A stretch of 64,000 bases of DNA from Cognatundibacterium griseum (GTDB lineage Bacteria > Pseudomonadota > Gammaproteobacteria > Burkholderiales > Burkholderiaceae_D), in contig NZ_JACOGC010000004.1 in the NCBI RefSeq assembly GCF_014284195.1, positions 62,001 to 126,000 of the forward strand. Direction: 5' to 3'. The translations under genes and the position numbers were made by a program. Shown here one piece after another: positions 11,899 to 24,137 of this stretch. Under the pieces are notes generated by a model that was given only the letters and a program-made list of their open reading frames with translations, was not told the DNA's origin and searched no databases. Numbering within the stretch: position 1 is the stretch's first letter; every line of letters starts with the position of its first letter.

Positions 11899-14800
11899 CT
11901 AGGCAGCAACTTTTTCCTTCCTGGCAGCCTGCTTCGCCGCAGACATTTCCGCCAGAGCACGCTTATATTCGGTCGGGAATACTTTGACGAACTTAGCGCG
12001 GCTGCGGGCCCAGTCATCCAGCAGATTGCGGGCACGGGTACTGCCCGTATGTTTGAAATGGCGCTCAATCAGGTTACGCAGGATTGCTTCATCGGTCTCA
12101 CCCTCACCGCCGCGCAGACGGCTGTGCCAGATTGATTTATCGACGGTCGCAGTCTGCACATCGCCTGCCAGCACTGACTCCAGCGTGACCATGGACATAT
12201 TGCATTTCGCTTCAAATTCGCCATCCGGATCATAGACATAGGCGATACCACCAGACATACCTGCGGCAAAGTTACGACCGGTGTTACCCAGCACGATGAC
12301 CGTACCGCCTGTCATGTATTCGCAACCGTGATCGCCGGTGCCCTCGACTACCGCGACAGCGCCGGAGTTACGCACGGCAAAACGCTCGCCTGCCACGCCG
12401 TTGATGAATGCCTCGCCGGAAATCGCACCGTACAGAACCGTGTTACCGCAAATGATATTGTCCACTGCCCAGCCGCGGAATTCGGTATTCGGGCGGATGA
12501 TGATGCGGCCACCAGACAAGCCTTTGCCGACGTAATCGTTACCTTCGCCCACCAGATCCAGCGTCACGCCGTGCGCCAGGAATGCACCGGCAGACTGGCC
12601 GGCCGTGCCTTGCAGCTGAATGTGGATGGTGTCATCCGGCAGACCTGCATGGCCGTATTTCTTCGCCACTTCGCCGGACAGCATCGTGCCAACGGTGCGG
12701 TTGAGGTTTTTAATCGGCGAAATGAAAGAGACTTTCTCGCCAGTTTCCAGCGCAGTCTTTGCCTGAGCGATGAGCTTGTTGTCCAGCGCCTTGTCGAGAC
12801 CATGATCCTGCACATCGACATGGCGGATCGCCGCATCAGCACCGGCTTGCGGCTGGTGGAAGATTTTTGCGAAATCCAGGCCTTTGGCTTTCCAGTGCGA
12901 AATGGCTCTGGATTTATCCAGCAGATCCACCCGGCCAATCAATTCGTCATAGCTGCGCACGCCCAGCTGCGCCATGATCTGGCGAACTTCTTCGGCAACA
13001 AAGAAGAAATAGTTCACGACATATTCCGGCTTACCGGAGAATTTTGCGCGCAATACCGGGTCTTGCGTCGCCACGCCGACCGGGCAAGTATTCAGGTGGC
13101 ATTTACGCATCATGATGCAACCTTCCACCACCAGCGGCGCAGTCGCAAAACCGATCTCATCGGCACCCAGCATCGCCGCAATCGCCACGTCGCGCCCGGT
13201 CTTCATCTGACCGTCAGCCTGTACCCGCACACGGCCGCGCAAACCGTTCAACACCAGTGTCTGCTGCGTTTCCGCCAGTCCCAATTCCCACGGTGTGCCG
13301 GCATGTTTAATCGACGACAAAGGTGAAGCACCAGTACCGCCGTCATGGCCTGCAATCACCACATGATCGGCCTTCGCCTTGGAAACACCCGCCGCAATCG
13401 TACCGACACCGACTTCAGATACCAGCTTGACGGAAATCGACGCATTCGGATTCACGTTTTTCAGATCGTGAATCAATTGCGCCAGATCTTCAATCGAATA
13501 AATATCGTGATGTGGCGGTGGAGAAATCAGGCCTACGCCCGGCACAGAAAAACGCAGTTTGGCAATATATTCCGACACTTTATGGCCAGGCAGCTGACCG
13601 CCTTCACCAGGTTTTGCACCTTGCGCCATCTTGATCTGAATCTGGTCGGCAGAGGTCAGATACTCGGCTGTCACGCCAAAACGGCCAGAAGCAACCTGCT
13701 TGATTTTAGAGCGCAGCGAGTCACCTTCAATCAGTGGAATATCCACTTCGATCTGTTCCTTGCCAATCACAGAGGCCAACGTGGCGCCTTGCTTGATAGG
13801 AATGCCTTTCAGTTCTTGCTGATAACGCGCCGGATCCTCGCCGCCTTCACCGGTATTCGATTTACCGCCAATCCGGTTCATCGCGATCGCTAATGTGGCA
13901 TGCGCTTCGGTACTGATGGAGCCCAGAGACATCGCGCCGGTCGCAAACCGTTTGACGATTTCTTTGGCGGGTTCAACCTGTTCCAGCGGAATGGCTTTGG
14001 ACGGATCAATCTTAAATTCAAACAGCCCGCGCAAGGTCATATGACGCTTGGACTGATCGTTGATGATCTGTGCGTATTCCTTGTAGGAGTTGTAGTTGTT
14101 GGCACGGGTGGAATGTTGCAATTTGGCGATTGCATCCGGTGTCCACATATGGTCTTCGCCACGGACACGGAAAGCATATTCGCCACCCGCATCGAGTGCA
14201 TTTTCCAGCACCGGGTCCTGACCGAAAGCCAGTTTGTGCAGGCGCAGCGCCTCTTCTGCCACTTCAAACACACCGATGCCCTCAACGTTGGATGCAGTGC
14301 CTTTAAAGTATTTGTCGACCAGCGATTTATTCAGACCGATCGCTTCAAAAATCTGCGCGCCGCAATAGGACATATAAGTCGAAATGCCCATTTTGGACAT
14401 CACTTTCATGAGTCCTTTGCCAATCGCCTTGGTGTAGTTGTAGATCGCTTTTTCCGCGCTCAGATCACCCGGCAGATCTTTCGCCATGTCAGCCAGTGTC
14501 TGCATGGCGAGATAAGGATGTACCGCTTCTGCGCCATAGCCCGCCAGCAATGCAAAGTGGTGCGTTTCACGGGCGGAACCGGTTTCGACGACCAGACCGG
14601 TTGTCGTCCTCAGCCCCTTGCTGACCAGGTGCTGATGCACTGTCGATGTGGCGAGCAAGGCAGGGATGGCGACATTGCCGGCATCCATCTTGCGATCGGT
14701 GATGATCATGATGTTGTGACCAGACTTGACCGCATCCACCACCTCTGCGCAGATCGAAGCCAGGCGCGCCTCAATGCCTTCCTTGCCCCAGGATACCGGA

Positions 14801-16584
14801 TAGCAGATATCGAGCTCATAAGACTTGAACTTGCCACCCGTATTGGCGCTGATGTTGCGCAGTTTAGCGATATCGGCAAAATCCAGCACCGGCTGCGACA
14901 CTTCAAGACGCATCGGCGGATTGATGTTGTTGGTATCGAGCAGATTCGGTTTCGGGCCAATGAACGAGACCAGCGACATCACCATCGCTTCGCGGATAGG
15001 ATCGATCGGCGGATTGGTGACTTGCGCAAACAACTGCTTGAAGTAGTTGTACAGCGGCTTGAGTTTGTTGGACATGACTGCCAGCGAGGAATCATTCCCC
15101 ATGGAGCCAATTGCCTCTTCACCAGCCACCGCCATTGGCGCCATCAGGAATTTGATGTCTTCCTGGGTATAGCCAAATGCCTGCTGGCGATCGAGCAGCG
15201 TGGCCGTTTCGGTTTCCTGTTTTACTTCGCCCTTCAGTTCATTGAGCTTGATACGGACGGATTTGATCCATTGCTTGTATGGCTTGGCATTGGCATAAGT
15301 GTCCTTGATTTCTTTGTCGTCAATGATACGACCAGCTTCCAGATCGATCAGGAACATTTTGCCGGGTTGCAAGCGCCATTTCTTGATGATCTTCGATTCG
15401 GGAATCGGCAACACGCCGGATTCGGATGCCATCACCACCAGATCGTCGTCAGTCACGATGTAACGCGCAGGACGCAGGCCGTTACGGTCCAGCGTGCCGC
15501 CGATCTGGCGGCCGTCGGTGAAGGCCATGGCTGCAGGGCCATCCCACGGTTCCATCATTGCAGCGTGGTATTCGTAAAATGCACGACGGTTATCATCCAT
15601 CATGCCGTGATTTTCCCAGGCTTCCGGGATCATCATCATCATGGCCTGTGCAATCGGATAACCCGCCATCACCAGCAGTTCCAGCGCATTATCAAAACTT
15701 GCTGTATCGGACTGACCTTCAAAAATCAGCGGATACAATTTTTGCAGATCGTCGCCCAGTACGGCGGACTTCATCACGCCTTCACGGGCGCGCATCCAGT
15801 TGAAGTTACCTTTGACAGTATTGATTTCACCATTATGCGCAATCATGCGGTAAGGGTGCGCCAACGGCCATTCCGGGAAGGTATTGGTGGAGAAACGCTG
15901 ATGCACCAGCGCCAGCGCAGAGACACAGCGCTCGTCCTGCAAATCCTTGTAGTAGACACCGACCTGATCTGCCAGCAGCAAGCCTTTGTACACCACCGTG
16001 CGCGCAGACATGGACGGCACGAAATACTCCTTACCATGCAGCAGCTTCAGCGCTTCAATCGCATGGACTGCCGATTTACGGATCACGTACAGCTTGCGCT
16101 CCAGCGCATCGGTCACCATGATGTCAGGGCCACGGCCAATGAAAATCTGGCGGATAACCGGTTCTTTGTCACGCACAGTCGGTGACATCGGCATCTCGGC
16201 ATCAACCGGCACATCGCGCCATCCCAGCACGACCTGACCTTCCGCACGGACTGCACGCTCAATTTCCTGCTCACAGGCAAGGCGGGAAGCATGTTCTTTT
16301 GGCAGGAAAATCATGCCAACGCCATATTCCCCAGGAGGCGGCAACTCAATACCCTGCTTTGCCATTTCTTCGCGGTAGTACTGATCCGGAATCTGAATCA
16401 GGATACCGGCACCGTCACCCATCAGCGGGTCAGCACCCACCGCACCGCGGTGATCCAGGTTTTTCAGGATCAGCAAGCCCTGATCAACAATCGCGTGGGA
16501 TTTTTTACCCTTGATATGGGCAACAAACCCCACACCACAGGCATCATGTTCGTTGGTTGGATCGTATAAACCTTGAGCTTGCAT
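11899..16584 (-). CDS. gltB: Glutamate synthase large subunit GltB
   Basis: GltB makes two glutamates from glutamine and 2-oxoglutarate. The 1561-residue precursor begins [20 protein letters not shown]. The cysteine at residue 16 is the Ntn-type glutaminase nucleophile, exposed after a 15-residue propeptide is removed. The FMN/synthase region contains [16 protein letters not shown] and [14 protein letters not shown], and the 3Fe-4S ligands are in [15 protein letters not shown]. The C-terminal GXGXG beta-helix domain (SGGIAYVYD region) is complete. A GGAG ribosome site precedes the ATG. Confidence 0.98.
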   Translation of the reverse strand: MQAQGLYDPTNEHDACGVGFVAHIKGKKSHAIVDQGLLILKNLDHRGAVGADPLMGDGAGILIQIPDQYYREEMAKQGIELPPPGEYGVGMIFLPKEHASRLACEQEIERAVRAEGQVVLGWRDVPVDAEMPMSPTVRDKEPVIRQIFIGRGPDIMVTDALERKLYVIRKSAVHAIEALKLLHGKEYFVPSMSARTVVYKGLLLADQVGVYYKDLQDERCVSALALVHQRFSTNTFPEWPLAHPYRMIAHNGEINTVKGNFNWMRAREGVMKSAVLGDDLQKLYPLIFEGQSDTASFDNALELLVMAGYPIAQAMMMMIPEAWENHGMMDDNRRAFYEYHAAMMEPWDGPAAMAFTDGRQIGGTLDRNGLRPARYIVTDDDLVVMASESGVLPIPESKIIKKWRLQPGKMFLIDLEAGRIIDDKEIKDTYANAKPYKQWIKSVRIKLNELKGEVKQETETATLLDRQQAFGYTQEDIKFLMAPMAVAGEEAIGSMGNDSSLAVMSNKLKPLYNYFKQLFAQVTNPPIDPIREAMVMSLVSFIGPKPNLLDTNNINPPMRLEVSQPVLDFADIAKLRNISANTGGKFKSYELDICYPVSWGKEGIEARLASICAEVVDAVKSGHNIMIITDRKMDAGNVAIPALLATSTVHQHLVSKGLRTTTGLVVETGSARETHHFALLAGYGAEAVHPYLAMQTLADMAKDLPGDLSAEKAIYNYTKAIGKGLMKVMSKMGISTYMSYCGAQIFEAIGLNKSLVDKYFKGTASNVEGIGVFEVAEEALRLHKLAFGQDPVLENALDAGGEYAFRVRGEDHMWTPDAIAKLQHSTRANNYNSYKEYAQIINDQSKRHMTLRGLFEFKIDPSKAIPLEQVEPAKEIVKRFATGAMSLGSISTEAHATLAIAMNRIGGKSNTGEGGEDPARYQQELKGIPIKQGATLASVIGKEQIEVDIPLIEGDSLRSKIKQVASGRFGVTAEYLTSADQIQIKMAQGAKPGEGGQLPGHKVSEYIAKLRFSVPGVGLISPPPHHDIYSIEDLAQLIHDLKNVNPNASISVKLVSEVGVGTIAAGVSKAKADHVVIAGHDGGTGASPLSSIKHAGTPWELGLAETQQTLVLNGLRGRVRVQADGQMKTGRDVAIAAMLGADEIGFATAPLVVEGCIMMRKCHLNTCPVGVATQDPVLRAKFSGKPEYVVNYFFFVAEEVRQIMAQLGVRSYDELIGRVDLLDKSRAISHWKAKGLDFAKIFHQPQAGADAAIRHVDVQDHGLDKALDNKLIAQAKTALETGEKVSFISPIKNLNRTVGTMLSGEVAKKYGHAGLPDDTIHIQLQGTAGQSAGAFLAHGVTLDLVGEGNDYVGKGLSGGRIIIRPNTEFRGWAVDNIICGNTVLYGAISGEAFINGVAGERFAVRNSGAVAVVEGTGDHGCEYMTGGTVIVLGNTGRNFAAGMSGGIAYVYDPDGEFEAKCNMSMVTLESVLAGDVQTATVDKSIWHSRLRGGEGETDEAILRNLIERHFKHTGSTRARNLLDDWARSRAKFVKVFPTEYKRALAEMSAAKQAARKEKVAA

Positions 16585-16660
16585 AGCTATCTCCGGAAGG
16601 CAAAATTGAATGACTGAGATGGAGAATAGTGCAGCGCAAAAGAAAGTTCAATCTAAATAA

Positions 16661-16676
16661 AAGGGGTCAGAGACAT
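16661..16676. repeat. 16-bp repeat, copy 1, beside RAYT gene
   Basis: AAGGGGTCAGAGACAT is repeated 48 bases further on with two changes. It lies between gltB and the RAYT transposase gene. It may be a REP-like sequence that the transposase recognises, but this is inferred from position. Confidence 0.55.
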
Positions 16677-16708
16677 ATTTTAAATAACAATTTTTATGAA
16701 TTATTTTA

Positions 16709-16724
16709 AAGGGGTCGGAGTCAT
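16709..16724. repeat. 16-bp repeat, copy 2, beside RAYT gene
   Basis: AAGGGGTCGGAGTCAT matches copy 1 at 14 of 16 bases in the same orientation. It lies 32 bases beyond the 3' end of the RAYT gene. Confidence 0.55.
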
Positions 16725-16756
16725 TTAATGCAATAAATTTTTTTTCCCTCTCCAGA

Positions 16757-17461
16757 TTATTCCTGCCCTGCAGGCACCGCTTTTCGCGGGCGCCCACGCT
16801 TTGCCGGCGATACCCGGCGCTCGGTCAGCTTTGCCATTTCCGCCTCAAAAACCGGAGAACCAAGCAACCATCCTTTATGCGTTGCCTCAGTCAGACGCGC
16901 CAGTTCTGCCGCGGATAGCGACTGCTGCATCATTTCTCTATAGTTTGCCTCGCGCTGGAAAGGCGTGTTTCCCAGCGCCCAGAAAATAGGATGATCCGAC
17001 ACCAGCGGATCAAGCCGCAAACCAATGTGATGCTGATAACTTGACCAGGGATAATCCAGCAAATCCGCTACCAGCCCGGCGCGCAAAGGATGGCTTTCTA
17101 CATACAGGCTGCATGGTAGGAAAAAAGTCTGCGCCTCCAGCACGGTTGCCTTATAGCGCCCCTGCCACAAGCTCCCGGAGCGTTGATATTTGCGGTTGAA
17201 ATAAGGGACATAGTAGCGGCCAAGCCATTGCAAAAGCTTGCTCAGCCCTTCGGCATCCTCCGGCGTCACCAGCAAATGCAGATGCTCAGGCATCAACACG
17301 TAGGCATGTATCGCAATATGGAATTGTTTTGCACCCTGCCCCAGCCAGCGGAGAAACACGGTGTAATCCTCGCTGTCGCGGAACAGTTGTGTACCTTCGT
17401 GGGTACGCTGCACCAGATGATGCAGCATCTGCGGAATTACCAGACGCGGTAGTCTTGCCAT
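16757..17461 (-). CDS. REP-associated tyrosine transposase (Y1 family)
   Basis: The 234-residue protein starts MARLPRLVIPQMLHHLVQRTH at the ATG at 17461, preceded by GGTGA. It has the Y1 transposase fold: the metal-binding HUH-type motif HLHLLV (residues about 60-65) in MPEHLHLLVTPED, and the region LGRYYVPYFNRKYQRSGSLWQGRYKA with candidate catalytic tyrosines. Single-domain proteins of this kind (RAYTs) are domesticated relatives of IS200/IS605 transposases that act on REP palindromes. No insertion-sequence ends or partner gene are visible, and the frame is intact. Confidence 0.9.
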   Translation of the reverse strand: MARLPRLVIPQMLHHLVQRTHEGTQLFRDSEDYTVFLRWLGQGAKQFHIAIHAYVLMPEHLHLLVTPEDAEGLSKLLQWLGRYYVPYFNRKYQRSGSLWQGRYKATVLEAQTFFLPCSLYVESHPLRAGLVADLLDYPWSSYQHHIGLRLDPLVSDHPIFWALGNTPFQREANYREMMQQSLSAAELARLTEATHKGWLLGSPVFEAEMAKLTERRVSPAKRGRPRKAVPAGQE

Positions 17462-17929
17462 AAATTCACCGTACACTCAAAAATCAGATGATTGAATACC
17501 CCAGTATACTCAGGAACAGCCACCGGCTCTCTCCCAAATACCTGCAATGTGAGTACAGCCGGGGAAATCAAGTCATTGATTGAGAATTCCATCATTAAAG
17601 TGGCATGGCAGCCGGCTTGTGGCTCAGATGGGCAGATGATGCAGAAAATCATCCGCAGCAGGCAACATGCGGCGGATATCAGCAAAAGGCAGTGCTGTCA
17701 GCCAAGTACAGAGCAGGCAGGCAAATCGGGCGAGCGCCCAGCAGATGGATGAAATGACGAAAAAAAACAGCGTGGGAAGAATGCTGCAACCTGACTGGCA
17801 TCCGTCAGGTGATTCATCTTACTGACGGACAAACATACTCAGGCAAAAATTCAGGCAGAAAGCATAAAAGCACGATGAAACCGGTTCATCGTGCTTTTTA
17901 TCTTCAGGCAAGTCGCTGATCTGAAAAAA
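17462..17929. other. Gene-free stretch between RAYT and hypothetical gene
   Basis: No convincing gene is visible. Short open frames exist on both strands but lack ribosome sites and protein-like composition. The only clear element is the terminator hairpin at 17866-17899. Confidence 0.5.
17866..17899. terminator. Strong bidirectional terminator
   Basis: A 14-base perfect stem (AAAAGCACGATGAA / TTCATCGTGCTTTT) surrounds a 5-base loop and has T runs on both strands. It lies just beyond the 3' end of the gene at 17930-18274 and should end its transcript. Confidence 0.85.
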
Positions 17930-18274
17930 TCAGTGGTAAGCGCTGACCAGTTCAGGTGTCTTCGCTTTCAGGCGGAAAGCGCTGAGCGCCTTGGAGGCGT
18001 CCTGTACAGCAGTCACTTCCGGCAAGCCGCTCATCAATTCGGAAATGCGGCTTTTCAGTGCTTTAGCCTGCGTAGCCAGTTTGAAATGCGCCGGACGCTG
18101 AGTCTGAACAATACTCCAGCGAACGATTGGTGCCTGTCCGGTTCCATCCAACAATGCACGATCACGCATCCATTTTTCAAAGGAACGTGTTGGCATATCA
18201 GTCTCAACCCAGATCAGATGATCAGATGTCATCTTTTGGTTTGCAGAAGGACGCACCGCAATTTCGTAAATCAT
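17930..18274 (-). CDS. Hypothetical protein, 114 residues
   Basis: I do not recognise this family. The ATG at 18274 has an excellent AAGGAG ribosome site, so the gene is very likely real. The protein (MIYEIAVRPSANQKMTSDHLIWVETDM and onward) has no signal peptide or membrane segment and is soluble and slightly basic. It carries a region rich in lysine, serine and alanine after residue 70. It stands alone between gene-free stretches and is followed by a strong terminator. Confidence 0.75.
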   Translation of the reverse strand: MIYEIAVRPSANQKMTSDHLIWVETDMPTRSFEKWMRDRALLDGTGQAPIVRWSIVQTQRPAHFKLATQAKALKSRISELMSGLPEVTAVQDASKALSAFRLKAKTPELVSAYH

Positions 18275-18678
18275 TTTCAAACTCCTTGAGGGAGAATCGT
18301 TGCCGTACACATTACAGCTCAGGATTCATAACTCCCAAAACGAGCCTGTCACCACTTGCGTTGACATGAAAAGTTACAAAACCTCAAAAAATTTATACTT
18401 GATTCGATTTTTATTCAAAAAATCAGGGCAGAACTGGTAAAAATTAAGTATTTAATTATATTTTTATCATTTTATTCAATGCCCGGCTGGGACTTATCTG
18501 GCTGAGGCACTTCATTGATTCTATGAACAATAGTCTCAACTAATTGCCCGGCAACACTGTCGTGACGCCCATAAAAGCCTTAACAGTCTTTCCAAGACTG
18601 ATTATTTTCCTGCAATAAACAAAAACCCGGCAGAACAAGTCTTACCGGGTTTTTCATTAAAATCAGTTGTACTGGGTG
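18275..18678. other. Gene-free AT-rich stretch
   Basis: No gene is visible. The AT-rich part (18360-18480) is probably the promoter region of the small gene to its left. The right end holds the ssb terminator. Confidence 0.5.
18621..18654 (-). terminator. Terminator of ssb
   Basis: A 10-base perfect stem (AAAAACCCGG / CCGGGTTTTT) with a 14-base loop lies 24 bases beyond the ssb stop. It reads into a T run on the minus strand. Confidence 0.8.
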
Positions 18679-19170
18679 TCAGAACGGGATATCGTCATCC
18701 ATGTCCGAAAAATTCGGTGCCGGACGGGATGCCGGTGCTGGGCGTGAAGCCGGCGCTGCCTGCGGACGCTGTGCCGGCGCAGGTGCCGGACTGCCGTAAC
18801 CGCTGTCGTCCATGGCGGCACCGCCACCCATGCCCTGCCGGCTACCGAGCATCTGCATGCTGTCGGCACGGATATCGGTCGCATATTTCTCGACGCCATC
18901 CTTGTCGGTGTATTTACGGGTGCGCAGGCTGCCTTCGATATAAACCTGCGAACCTTTCTTCAGATACTGCCCGGCAATTTCTGCGAGCTTGCCAAAAAAA
19001 GTGATACGGTGCCATTCGGTCTGCTCTTTTTTCTCGCCTGTCGCCCGGTCTTTCCAGTTATCCGTCGTTGCGACAGTAATGCTGGTCATGGCGTCACCAC
19101 TTGGCATATAACGTGTTTCCGGGTCCCGACCCAGATTGCCGACGATAATGACTTTATTCACGGATGCCAT
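18679..19170 (-). CDS. ssb: Single-stranded DNA-binding protein
   Basis: The 163-residue SSB has an N-terminal OB fold ([25 protein letters not shown]), a long glycine-, alanine- and proline-rich linker with repeated PAPA blocks after residue 110, and the acidic tip DMDDDIPF. That tip recruits repair and replication partners. It lies downstream of the MFS gene on the same strand with a 34-base gap, and is followed by its own terminator. Confidence 0.97.
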   Translation of the reverse strand: MASVNKVIIVGNLGRDPETRYMPSGDAMTSITVATTDNWKDRATGEKKEQTEWHRITFFGKLAEIAGQYLKKGSQVYIEGSLRTRKYTDKDGVEKYATDIRADSMQMLGSRQGMGGGAAMDDSGYGSPAPAPAQRPQAAPASRPAPASRPAPNFSDMDDDIPF

Positions 19171-19204
19171 GTATTTCTCCTGTTTTTCTGTATTTCAATC
19201 AATA

Positions 19205-20458
19205 TTATTCAACCTGAACGGATGGGGCTGATTTGCCGCGCTTCGCGATTTCCGGCATCTTGACAGCCATTATAAGCCACAGCAGGCTGGTGACTGCGCA
19301 GACAATAAAGACGGAAGAAGCGCCGGTATGCTGTTTCAGCCATCCGCCCAGCGCCCCGCCGCAAAACAGTCCGATTGCCTGCATGGTGTTATACACGCCG
19401 AGCGCCGCCCCTTTTGCGGCAGGTGGTGCGATGCGCGATACCAGCGAGGGCTGGCTGGCCTCCAGAATATTGAACGCAATAAAAAATGCAAACAATAAGC
19501 TAATCAGCAATACCGGTTGCTGCAGACCCTGCCACAAGCCAAGCTGAACCAGTAGCAGCAAGGCAATGGCACCGATAAAAACCTGTTTCATTTTGCCGTA
19601 TTTTTCGCCGACAAAAATCGCTGGCAGCATTGCCACAAAAGAGGCAAACATAATCGGCAGATAGATTTTCCAGTGGGATGTCACGGCAATGCCGGCGTAC
19701 TGCACCAGCGCCGTCGGCACCACCACAAACATGGCCATCTGCGACAGATGCAGCACGAAGACGCCGTAGTTCAGCCGCATCAGTTCACGGTTTTTCAGCA
19801 CCTCAGAAAGCGGAACCGGCGCCAGCTGAACCGCAGGCGCATCGGGCGTGATGAACAGCACCACGCCAATCGCAGCCAGCGAGAGGATGCCGGTCATGGC
19901 AAAAATTCCCCCCATTCCGATAGCCTGATACAACAAAGGCGCAGCGACCAGCGACAGGGCGAAGGTCAGCCCGATCGAGCCGCCGACCATGGCCATGGCC
20001 TTGGTCCGGTGCTCTTCCCGGGTAGAGTCGGCGATCAGCGCGGTAATCGCTGCCGAGATCGCCCCAGCGCCCTGGATCGCGCGTCCGATCAGCACACCGA
20101 GCACAGAGGTAGCCATCGCAGCGACAAAAGCACCGGCTGCGAACAACAACAATCCGATCACGATAATACGTTTACGGCCAAATTTATCCGAAGCAATACC
20201 GAATGGAATCTGCCCGAATGCCTGGCTCAGGCCATAAATGCCCATCGCCATGCCGACCAGCAGGCTATTGTCTCCACCCGGCAGGGTTTTGGCATGAATG
20301 GCAAACACCGGCAAAATCAGAAACAGCCCGAGCATCCGCAAGGCAAAAATCGAAGCCAGCGACGCACTGGAACGGATTTCCGTCTGCGTCATGCGCGATG
20401 CGGCAGGCGGATTGTTCGCTTGATGGGCATTACGATCAGAATTTGTTGCAATAGTCAT
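19205..20458 (-). CDS. Major facilitator superfamily transporter
   Basis: The 417-residue protein has twelve predicted membrane segments. The MFS loop-2 motif appears as [16 protein letters not shown] after the second segment. The start region [25 protein letters not shown] resembles the YajR drug-proton antiporter branch, but the soluble C-terminal domain of YajR is absent. It is transcribed divergently from uvrA across 118 bases and leads into ssb. The substrate is unknown. Confidence 0.88.
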   Translation of the reverse strand: MTIATNSDRNAHQANNPPAASRMTQTEIRSSASLASIFALRMLGLFLILPVFAIHAKTLPGGDNSLLVGMAMGIYGLSQAFGQIPFGIASDKFGRKRIIVIGLLLFAAGAFVAAMATSVLGVLIGRAIQGAGAISAAITALIADSTREEHRTKAMAMVGGSIGLTFALSLVAAPLLYQAIGMGGIFAMTGILSLAAIGVVLFITPDAPAVQLAPVPLSEVLKNRELMRLNYGVFVLHLSQMAMFVVVPTALVQYAGIAVTSHWKIYLPIMFASFVAMLPAIFVGEKYGKMKQVFIGAIALLLLVQLGLWQGLQQPVLLISLLFAFFIAFNILEASQPSLVSRIAPPAAKGAALGVYNTMQAIGLFCGGALGGWLKQHTGASSVFIVCAVTSLLWLIMAVKMPEIAKRGKSAPSVQVE

Positions 20459-20576
20459 ATTAAATATCCATCCTGACGGCGGATTTTACGGAACAAGAAG
20501 ACGAGCCAACGGTAAATTTCAAAAACCCGTTATAGTAGCAGGTTGCTTGCCTCTGCCAAAATTGAGCTCAAATACC

Positions 20577-23519
20577 ATGACGACACGATCAAAAGCTGCA
20601 AAAGCCCCTAAACCCGCCGAAATCGAATTCGACGCCGATGACATCGCGCTCATGCAGAAACGCGAGCTGATCCGCGTCAGGGGAGCACGGACCCATAATC
20701 TGAAGAACATCAATCTCGACCTGCCGCGCAACAAGCTGGTGGTGATTACCGGTTTGTCCGGTTCGGGTAAATCCTCGCTGGCGTTTGACACCTTGTATGC
20801 CGAAGGGCAGCGCCGTTACGTCGAGTCCTTATCAGCGTATGCACGCCAGTTCCTGCAACTCATGGAAAAACCCGATGTCGATCTGATTGAGGGACTCTCA
20901 CCAGCGATCTCGATCGAGCAGAAGGCCACCTCGCATAATCCACGCTCCACCGTCGGCACGGTCACTGAAATCCACGATTACCTGCGTCTGCTGTACGCAA
21001 GGGTGGGCACGCCGTATTGCCCAGATCATCCGGAAAACCCGCTGGCAGCGCAGTCGGTGTCGCAAATGGTGGATGCCGTACTGGCTATGCCGGAAGACAG
21101 CAAACTGATGATCCTGGCGCCCGTGGTGTCGAATCGCAAAGGGGAGCATGTGGACCTGTTTGAACAGATGCAGGCACAGGGCTTTGTACGCTTCCGGGTT
21201 CAGAGCGGCACGCATGAAGCGAAAATTGTGGAAGTCGATGATCTGCCCAAGCTGAAAAAAACCGAGAAACATTCGATCGACGTCGTGGTGGATCGCGTCA
21301 AAGTGCGTGAAGACATCAAACAACGTCTGGCGGAATCCTTCGAAACCTGCCTGCGCATCGCCAATGGCCGTGCACTGGTGGTGAATATGGACAGCGGGCA
21401 TGAACACCTGTTTTCGAATAAATTTGCCTGCCCGACCTGCGGCTATTCACTGCAGGAACTGGAGCCGCGCCTGTTTTCATTCAATAACCCGATGGGCGCC
21501 TGCCCGGAATGCGACGGGCTCGGCCATATCGAATTCTTTGATCCGAAACGGATCGTCGCTTTCCCTAATTTGTCACTGGCCAGTGGCGCAGTCAAAGGCT
21601 GGGACCGCCGCAATCAGTTCTACTTCCAGATGCTGTCGAATCTGGCGGCGTTCTACGAATTCGATATTGATACCCCATTCGAGCAATTACCGGAATCGGC
21701 GCAGCAAGTCATTCTGTATGGCTCGGGCAAACAGCAAATCCCGTTCACGTACATCAACGAAAAAGGACGCACCGTGATCAAGGAGCATGCGTTTGAAGGT
21801 GTGGTGACGAATCTGCAGCGCCGCTACCGTGAAACGGATTCGATGGCGGTGAAAGAAGAACTGGCGAAATTCATCAACGAAAAACAATGCCCGTCCTGCC
21901 ATGGCGCGCGGCTGCGCATCGAAGCACGTTACGTCAAGGTCGGCACCGGTAAGCAGGAAAAAGCTATTTTCGATATCAGCGCCATGCCTTTGCGCGATAC
22001 CCTGCATTTCTTCGAGCACCTGCAGCTGCACGGTGCCAAACGCGACATTGCGGACCGCATCATCAAGGAAATCACGGCTCGCCTGACCTTCCTCAATAAC
22101 GTCGGGCTCGATTACCTGTCGCTGGAACGCAGTGCCGATACCCTGTCCGGCGGCGAGGCGCAGCGTATCCGGCTCGCTTCTCAAATCGGCTCGGGCCTGA
22201 CCGGTGTCATGTACGTGCTGGATGAACCGTCGATCGGTCTGCACCAGCGCGATAACGACCGCCTGATCGACACACTCAAGCATTTGCGCGATATCGGTAA
22301 CAGCGTGCTGGTGGTCGAGCATGACGAAGATGCGATCCGTTGCGCCGACTTCGTGGTCGACATGGGGCTCGGCGCCGGCGTGCACGGCGGCGAGGTGATC
22401 GCACAGGGCGCGCTGGACGATATCCTGCAAAATCCACGCTCGCTGACTGCCAAATATCTGAGCGGCGAACTGGAAATCAGCGTTCCCGCCAAACGTACCG
22501 CGACCGATCCCGACAAACAATTACTGATCGCGGGAGCCCGTGGCAACAATCTGAAAAATCAGGACATGACGCTGCCGGTCGGTTTGCTGACCTGCGTGAC
22601 CGGCGTGTCCGGCTCGGGCAAATCCACACTGGTCAATGACACGCTCTACCATGTCGCGGCGCGCCATCTGTATGGCTCGCAGACGGAACCAGCGCCATTT
22701 GACCACGTCAGCGGACTCGAACATTTCGATAAAGTCATTTCGGTCGATCAGGCACCGATAGGCCGCACGCCACGCTCTAACCCTGCCACCTATACCGGCT
22801 TATTCACCCCTATCCGCGATCTGTTTTCTACCGTACCGACTGCCAAAGAACGCGGCTACAGCGCTGGCCGTTTTTCGTTCAACGTCAAGGGCGGCCGCTG
22901 CGAAGCCTGTCAGGGCGATGGTGTGATCAAGGTCGAAATGCATTTCCTGCCGGATGTGTATGTACCCTGCGATGTCTGTCACGGCAAACGCTATAACCGC
23001 GAAACGCTGGAAGTCCAGTACAAGGGCAAGAATATCCACGAAGTGCTGGAAATGACGGTCGAGGATGCCCACGAATTCTTCAAGCCGGTGCCGGTGATTG
23101 CCCGTAAGCTGCAGACGCTGCTGGATGTCGGGCTTGGCTATATCCGCCTCGGTCAAAGCGCCACCACGCTGTCCGGTGGTGAGGCGCAGCGCGTGAAGCT
23201 GTCGCTGGAATTATCGAAACGCGATACCGGCCGTACCCTGTATATTCTGGATGAGCCGACCACCGGCCTGCACTTCCACGATATCGCGCTGCTGCTGAAG
23301 GTGATACACCGTCTGCGCGATCAGGGCAATACGCTGGTCATCATTGAACACAATCTGGATGTGATCAAGACTGCCGACTGGCTGATTGATCTGGGGCCGG
23401 AAGGCGGTGCAGGTGGTGGCAGAATTATCGCGACCGGCACCCCCGAACAAGTGGCCTCAAACCCTGACAGCGTCACCGGCAAATACCTGTTGCCACTGCT
23501 GAAAAAGCGTAAAAAATAA
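20577..23519 (+). CDS. uvrA: Excinuclease ABC subunit A
   Basis: UvrA finds bulky DNA lesions and loads UvrB. From the ATG at 20577 it has 980 residues, including an N-terminal extension of about 35 residues before the usual [14 protein letters not shown]. Two ABC ATPase modules are visible with Walker [10 protein letters not shown] and GVSGSGKST and signatures [12 protein letters not shown] and [12 protein letters not shown]. The zinc ligands CPTCGYS...CPECDG and CEACQGDG...CDVCHG are intact. I found no clear LexA box in the short promoter region. Confidence 0.97.
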   Translation: MTTRSKAAKAPKPAEIEFDADDIALMQKRELIRVRGARTHNLKNINLDLPRNKLVVITGLSGSGKSSLAFDTLYAEGQRRYVESLSAYARQFLQLMEKPDVDLIEGLSPAISIEQKATSHNPRSTVGTVTEIHDYLRLLYARVGTPYCPDHPENPLAAQSVSQMVDAVLAMPEDSKLMILAPVVSNRKGEHVDLFEQMQAQGFVRFRVQSGTHEAKIVEVDDLPKLKKTEKHSIDVVVDRVKVREDIKQRLAESFETCLRIANGRALVVNMDSGHEHLFSNKFACPTCGYSLQELEPRLFSFNNPMGACPECDGLGHIEFFDPKRIVAFPNLSLASGAVKGWDRRNQFYFQMLSNLAAFYEFDIDTPFEQLPESAQQVILYGSGKQQIPFTYINEKGRTVIKEHAFEGVVTNLQRRYRETDSMAVKEELAKFINEKQCPSCHGARLRIEARYVKVGTGKQEKAIFDISAMPLRDTLHFFEHLQLHGAKRDIADRIIKEITARLTFLNNVGLDYLSLERSADTLSGGEAQRIRLASQIGSGLTGVMYVLDEPSIGLHQRDNDRLIDTLKHLRDIGNSVLVVEHDEDAIRCADFVVDMGLGAGVHGGEVIAQGALDDILQNPRSLTAKYLSGELEISVPAKRTATDPDKQLLIAGARGNNLKNQDMTLPVGLLTCVTGVSGSGKSTLVNDTLYHVAARHLYGSQTEPAPFDHVSGLEHFDKVISVDQAPIGRTPRSNPATYTGLFTPIRDLFSTVPTAKERGYSAGRFSFNVKGGRCEACQGDGVIKVEMHFLPDVYVPCDVCHGKRYNRETLEVQYKGKNIHEVLEMTVEDAHEFFKPVPVIARKLQTLLDVGLGYIRLGQSATTLSGGEAQRVKLSLELSKRDTGRTLYILDEPTTGLHFHDIALLLKVIHRLRDQGNTLVIIEHNLDVIKTADWLIDLGPEGGAGGGRIIATGTPEQVASNPDSVTGKYLLPLLKKRKK

Positions 23520-23544
23520 AACTTTTCTCTTCTGTAAAATTGGT

Positions 23545-24120
23545 ATGTCTATCCGTCTGATTGTCGGCCTTGGTAATCCGGGGCCGGAATATGAACAAAC
23601 CCGCCACAATGCGGGTTTCTGGCTGGTTGACCAGTTTCCGGTCAGCCTGCAGCGCGACAAAAATTTTAATGCGCTGGTCGGAAAAACCCGGATCGCCGGC
23701 GAGGAAGTCTGGTTGCTGGAACCGCAGACTTTCATGAACCGTTCCGGTCAGTCGGTCGGTGCGATCTGCCGCTTTTATAAAATCACGCCAGATCAGATAC
23801 TGGTGGTACACGACGAACTGGACATGCTGCCCGGCGTCGCCAAACTCAAGAAGGGTGGCTCGTCTGGCGGCCATAACGGTCTCAAAGACATCACCGCTGC
23901 GCTCGGCACCCAGGATTACTGGCGGCTGCGTATCGGCATCGGTCATCCGCGCACGCTGAATCTGAATCAGGGCGTGGCAGATTTTGTACTGCACCGTCCG
24001 CGCAAGGAAGAACAGCCGCTGATCGATGAAGCGATTGCCAAAAGCATGGATGTATTGCCGCTGATGGTCGCCGGTGAATTTGCAGAAGCCATGACGCGTT
24101 TGCATACCAGCGCGAAGTAA
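23545..24120 (+). CDS. pth: Peptidyl-tRNA hydrolase
   Basis: The 191-residue enzyme frees tRNA from peptidyl-tRNA that has dropped off the ribosome. The start [20 protein letters not shown] carries the catalytic histidine, [11 protein letters not shown] the catalytic aspartate, and [13 protein letters not shown] the substrate loop. It lies 25 bases after uvrA and 17 bases before the patatin gene, so the three may be co-transcribed. Confidence 0.97.
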   Translation: MSIRLIVGLGNPGPEYEQTRHNAGFWLVDQFPVSLQRDKNFNALVGKTRIAGEEVWLLEPQTFMNRSGQSVGAICRFYKITPDQILVVHDELDMLPGVAKLKKGGSSGGHNGLKDITAALGTQDYWRLRIGIGHPRTLNLNQGVADFVLHRPRKEEQPLIDEAIAKSMDVLPLMVAGEFAEAMTRLHTSAK

Positions 24121-24137
24121 TCCGTACCGGAGTGACG

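Noticed and set aside
13900..16185. A 761-codon open frame on the plus strand inside gltB
   Set aside because: It is the antisense shadow of gltB: rich in His, Arg, Gln and Cys with no recognisable domain, and the real gene on the other strand has all expected motifs.
17492..17752. An 86-codon frame right of the RAYT gene
   Set aside because: It has no ribosome site, no recognisable pattern, and overlaps other weak frames in a probable non-coding stretch.
20459..20576. A LexA box before uvrA
   Set aside because: No CTGT-N8-ACAG match is present in the divergent region.
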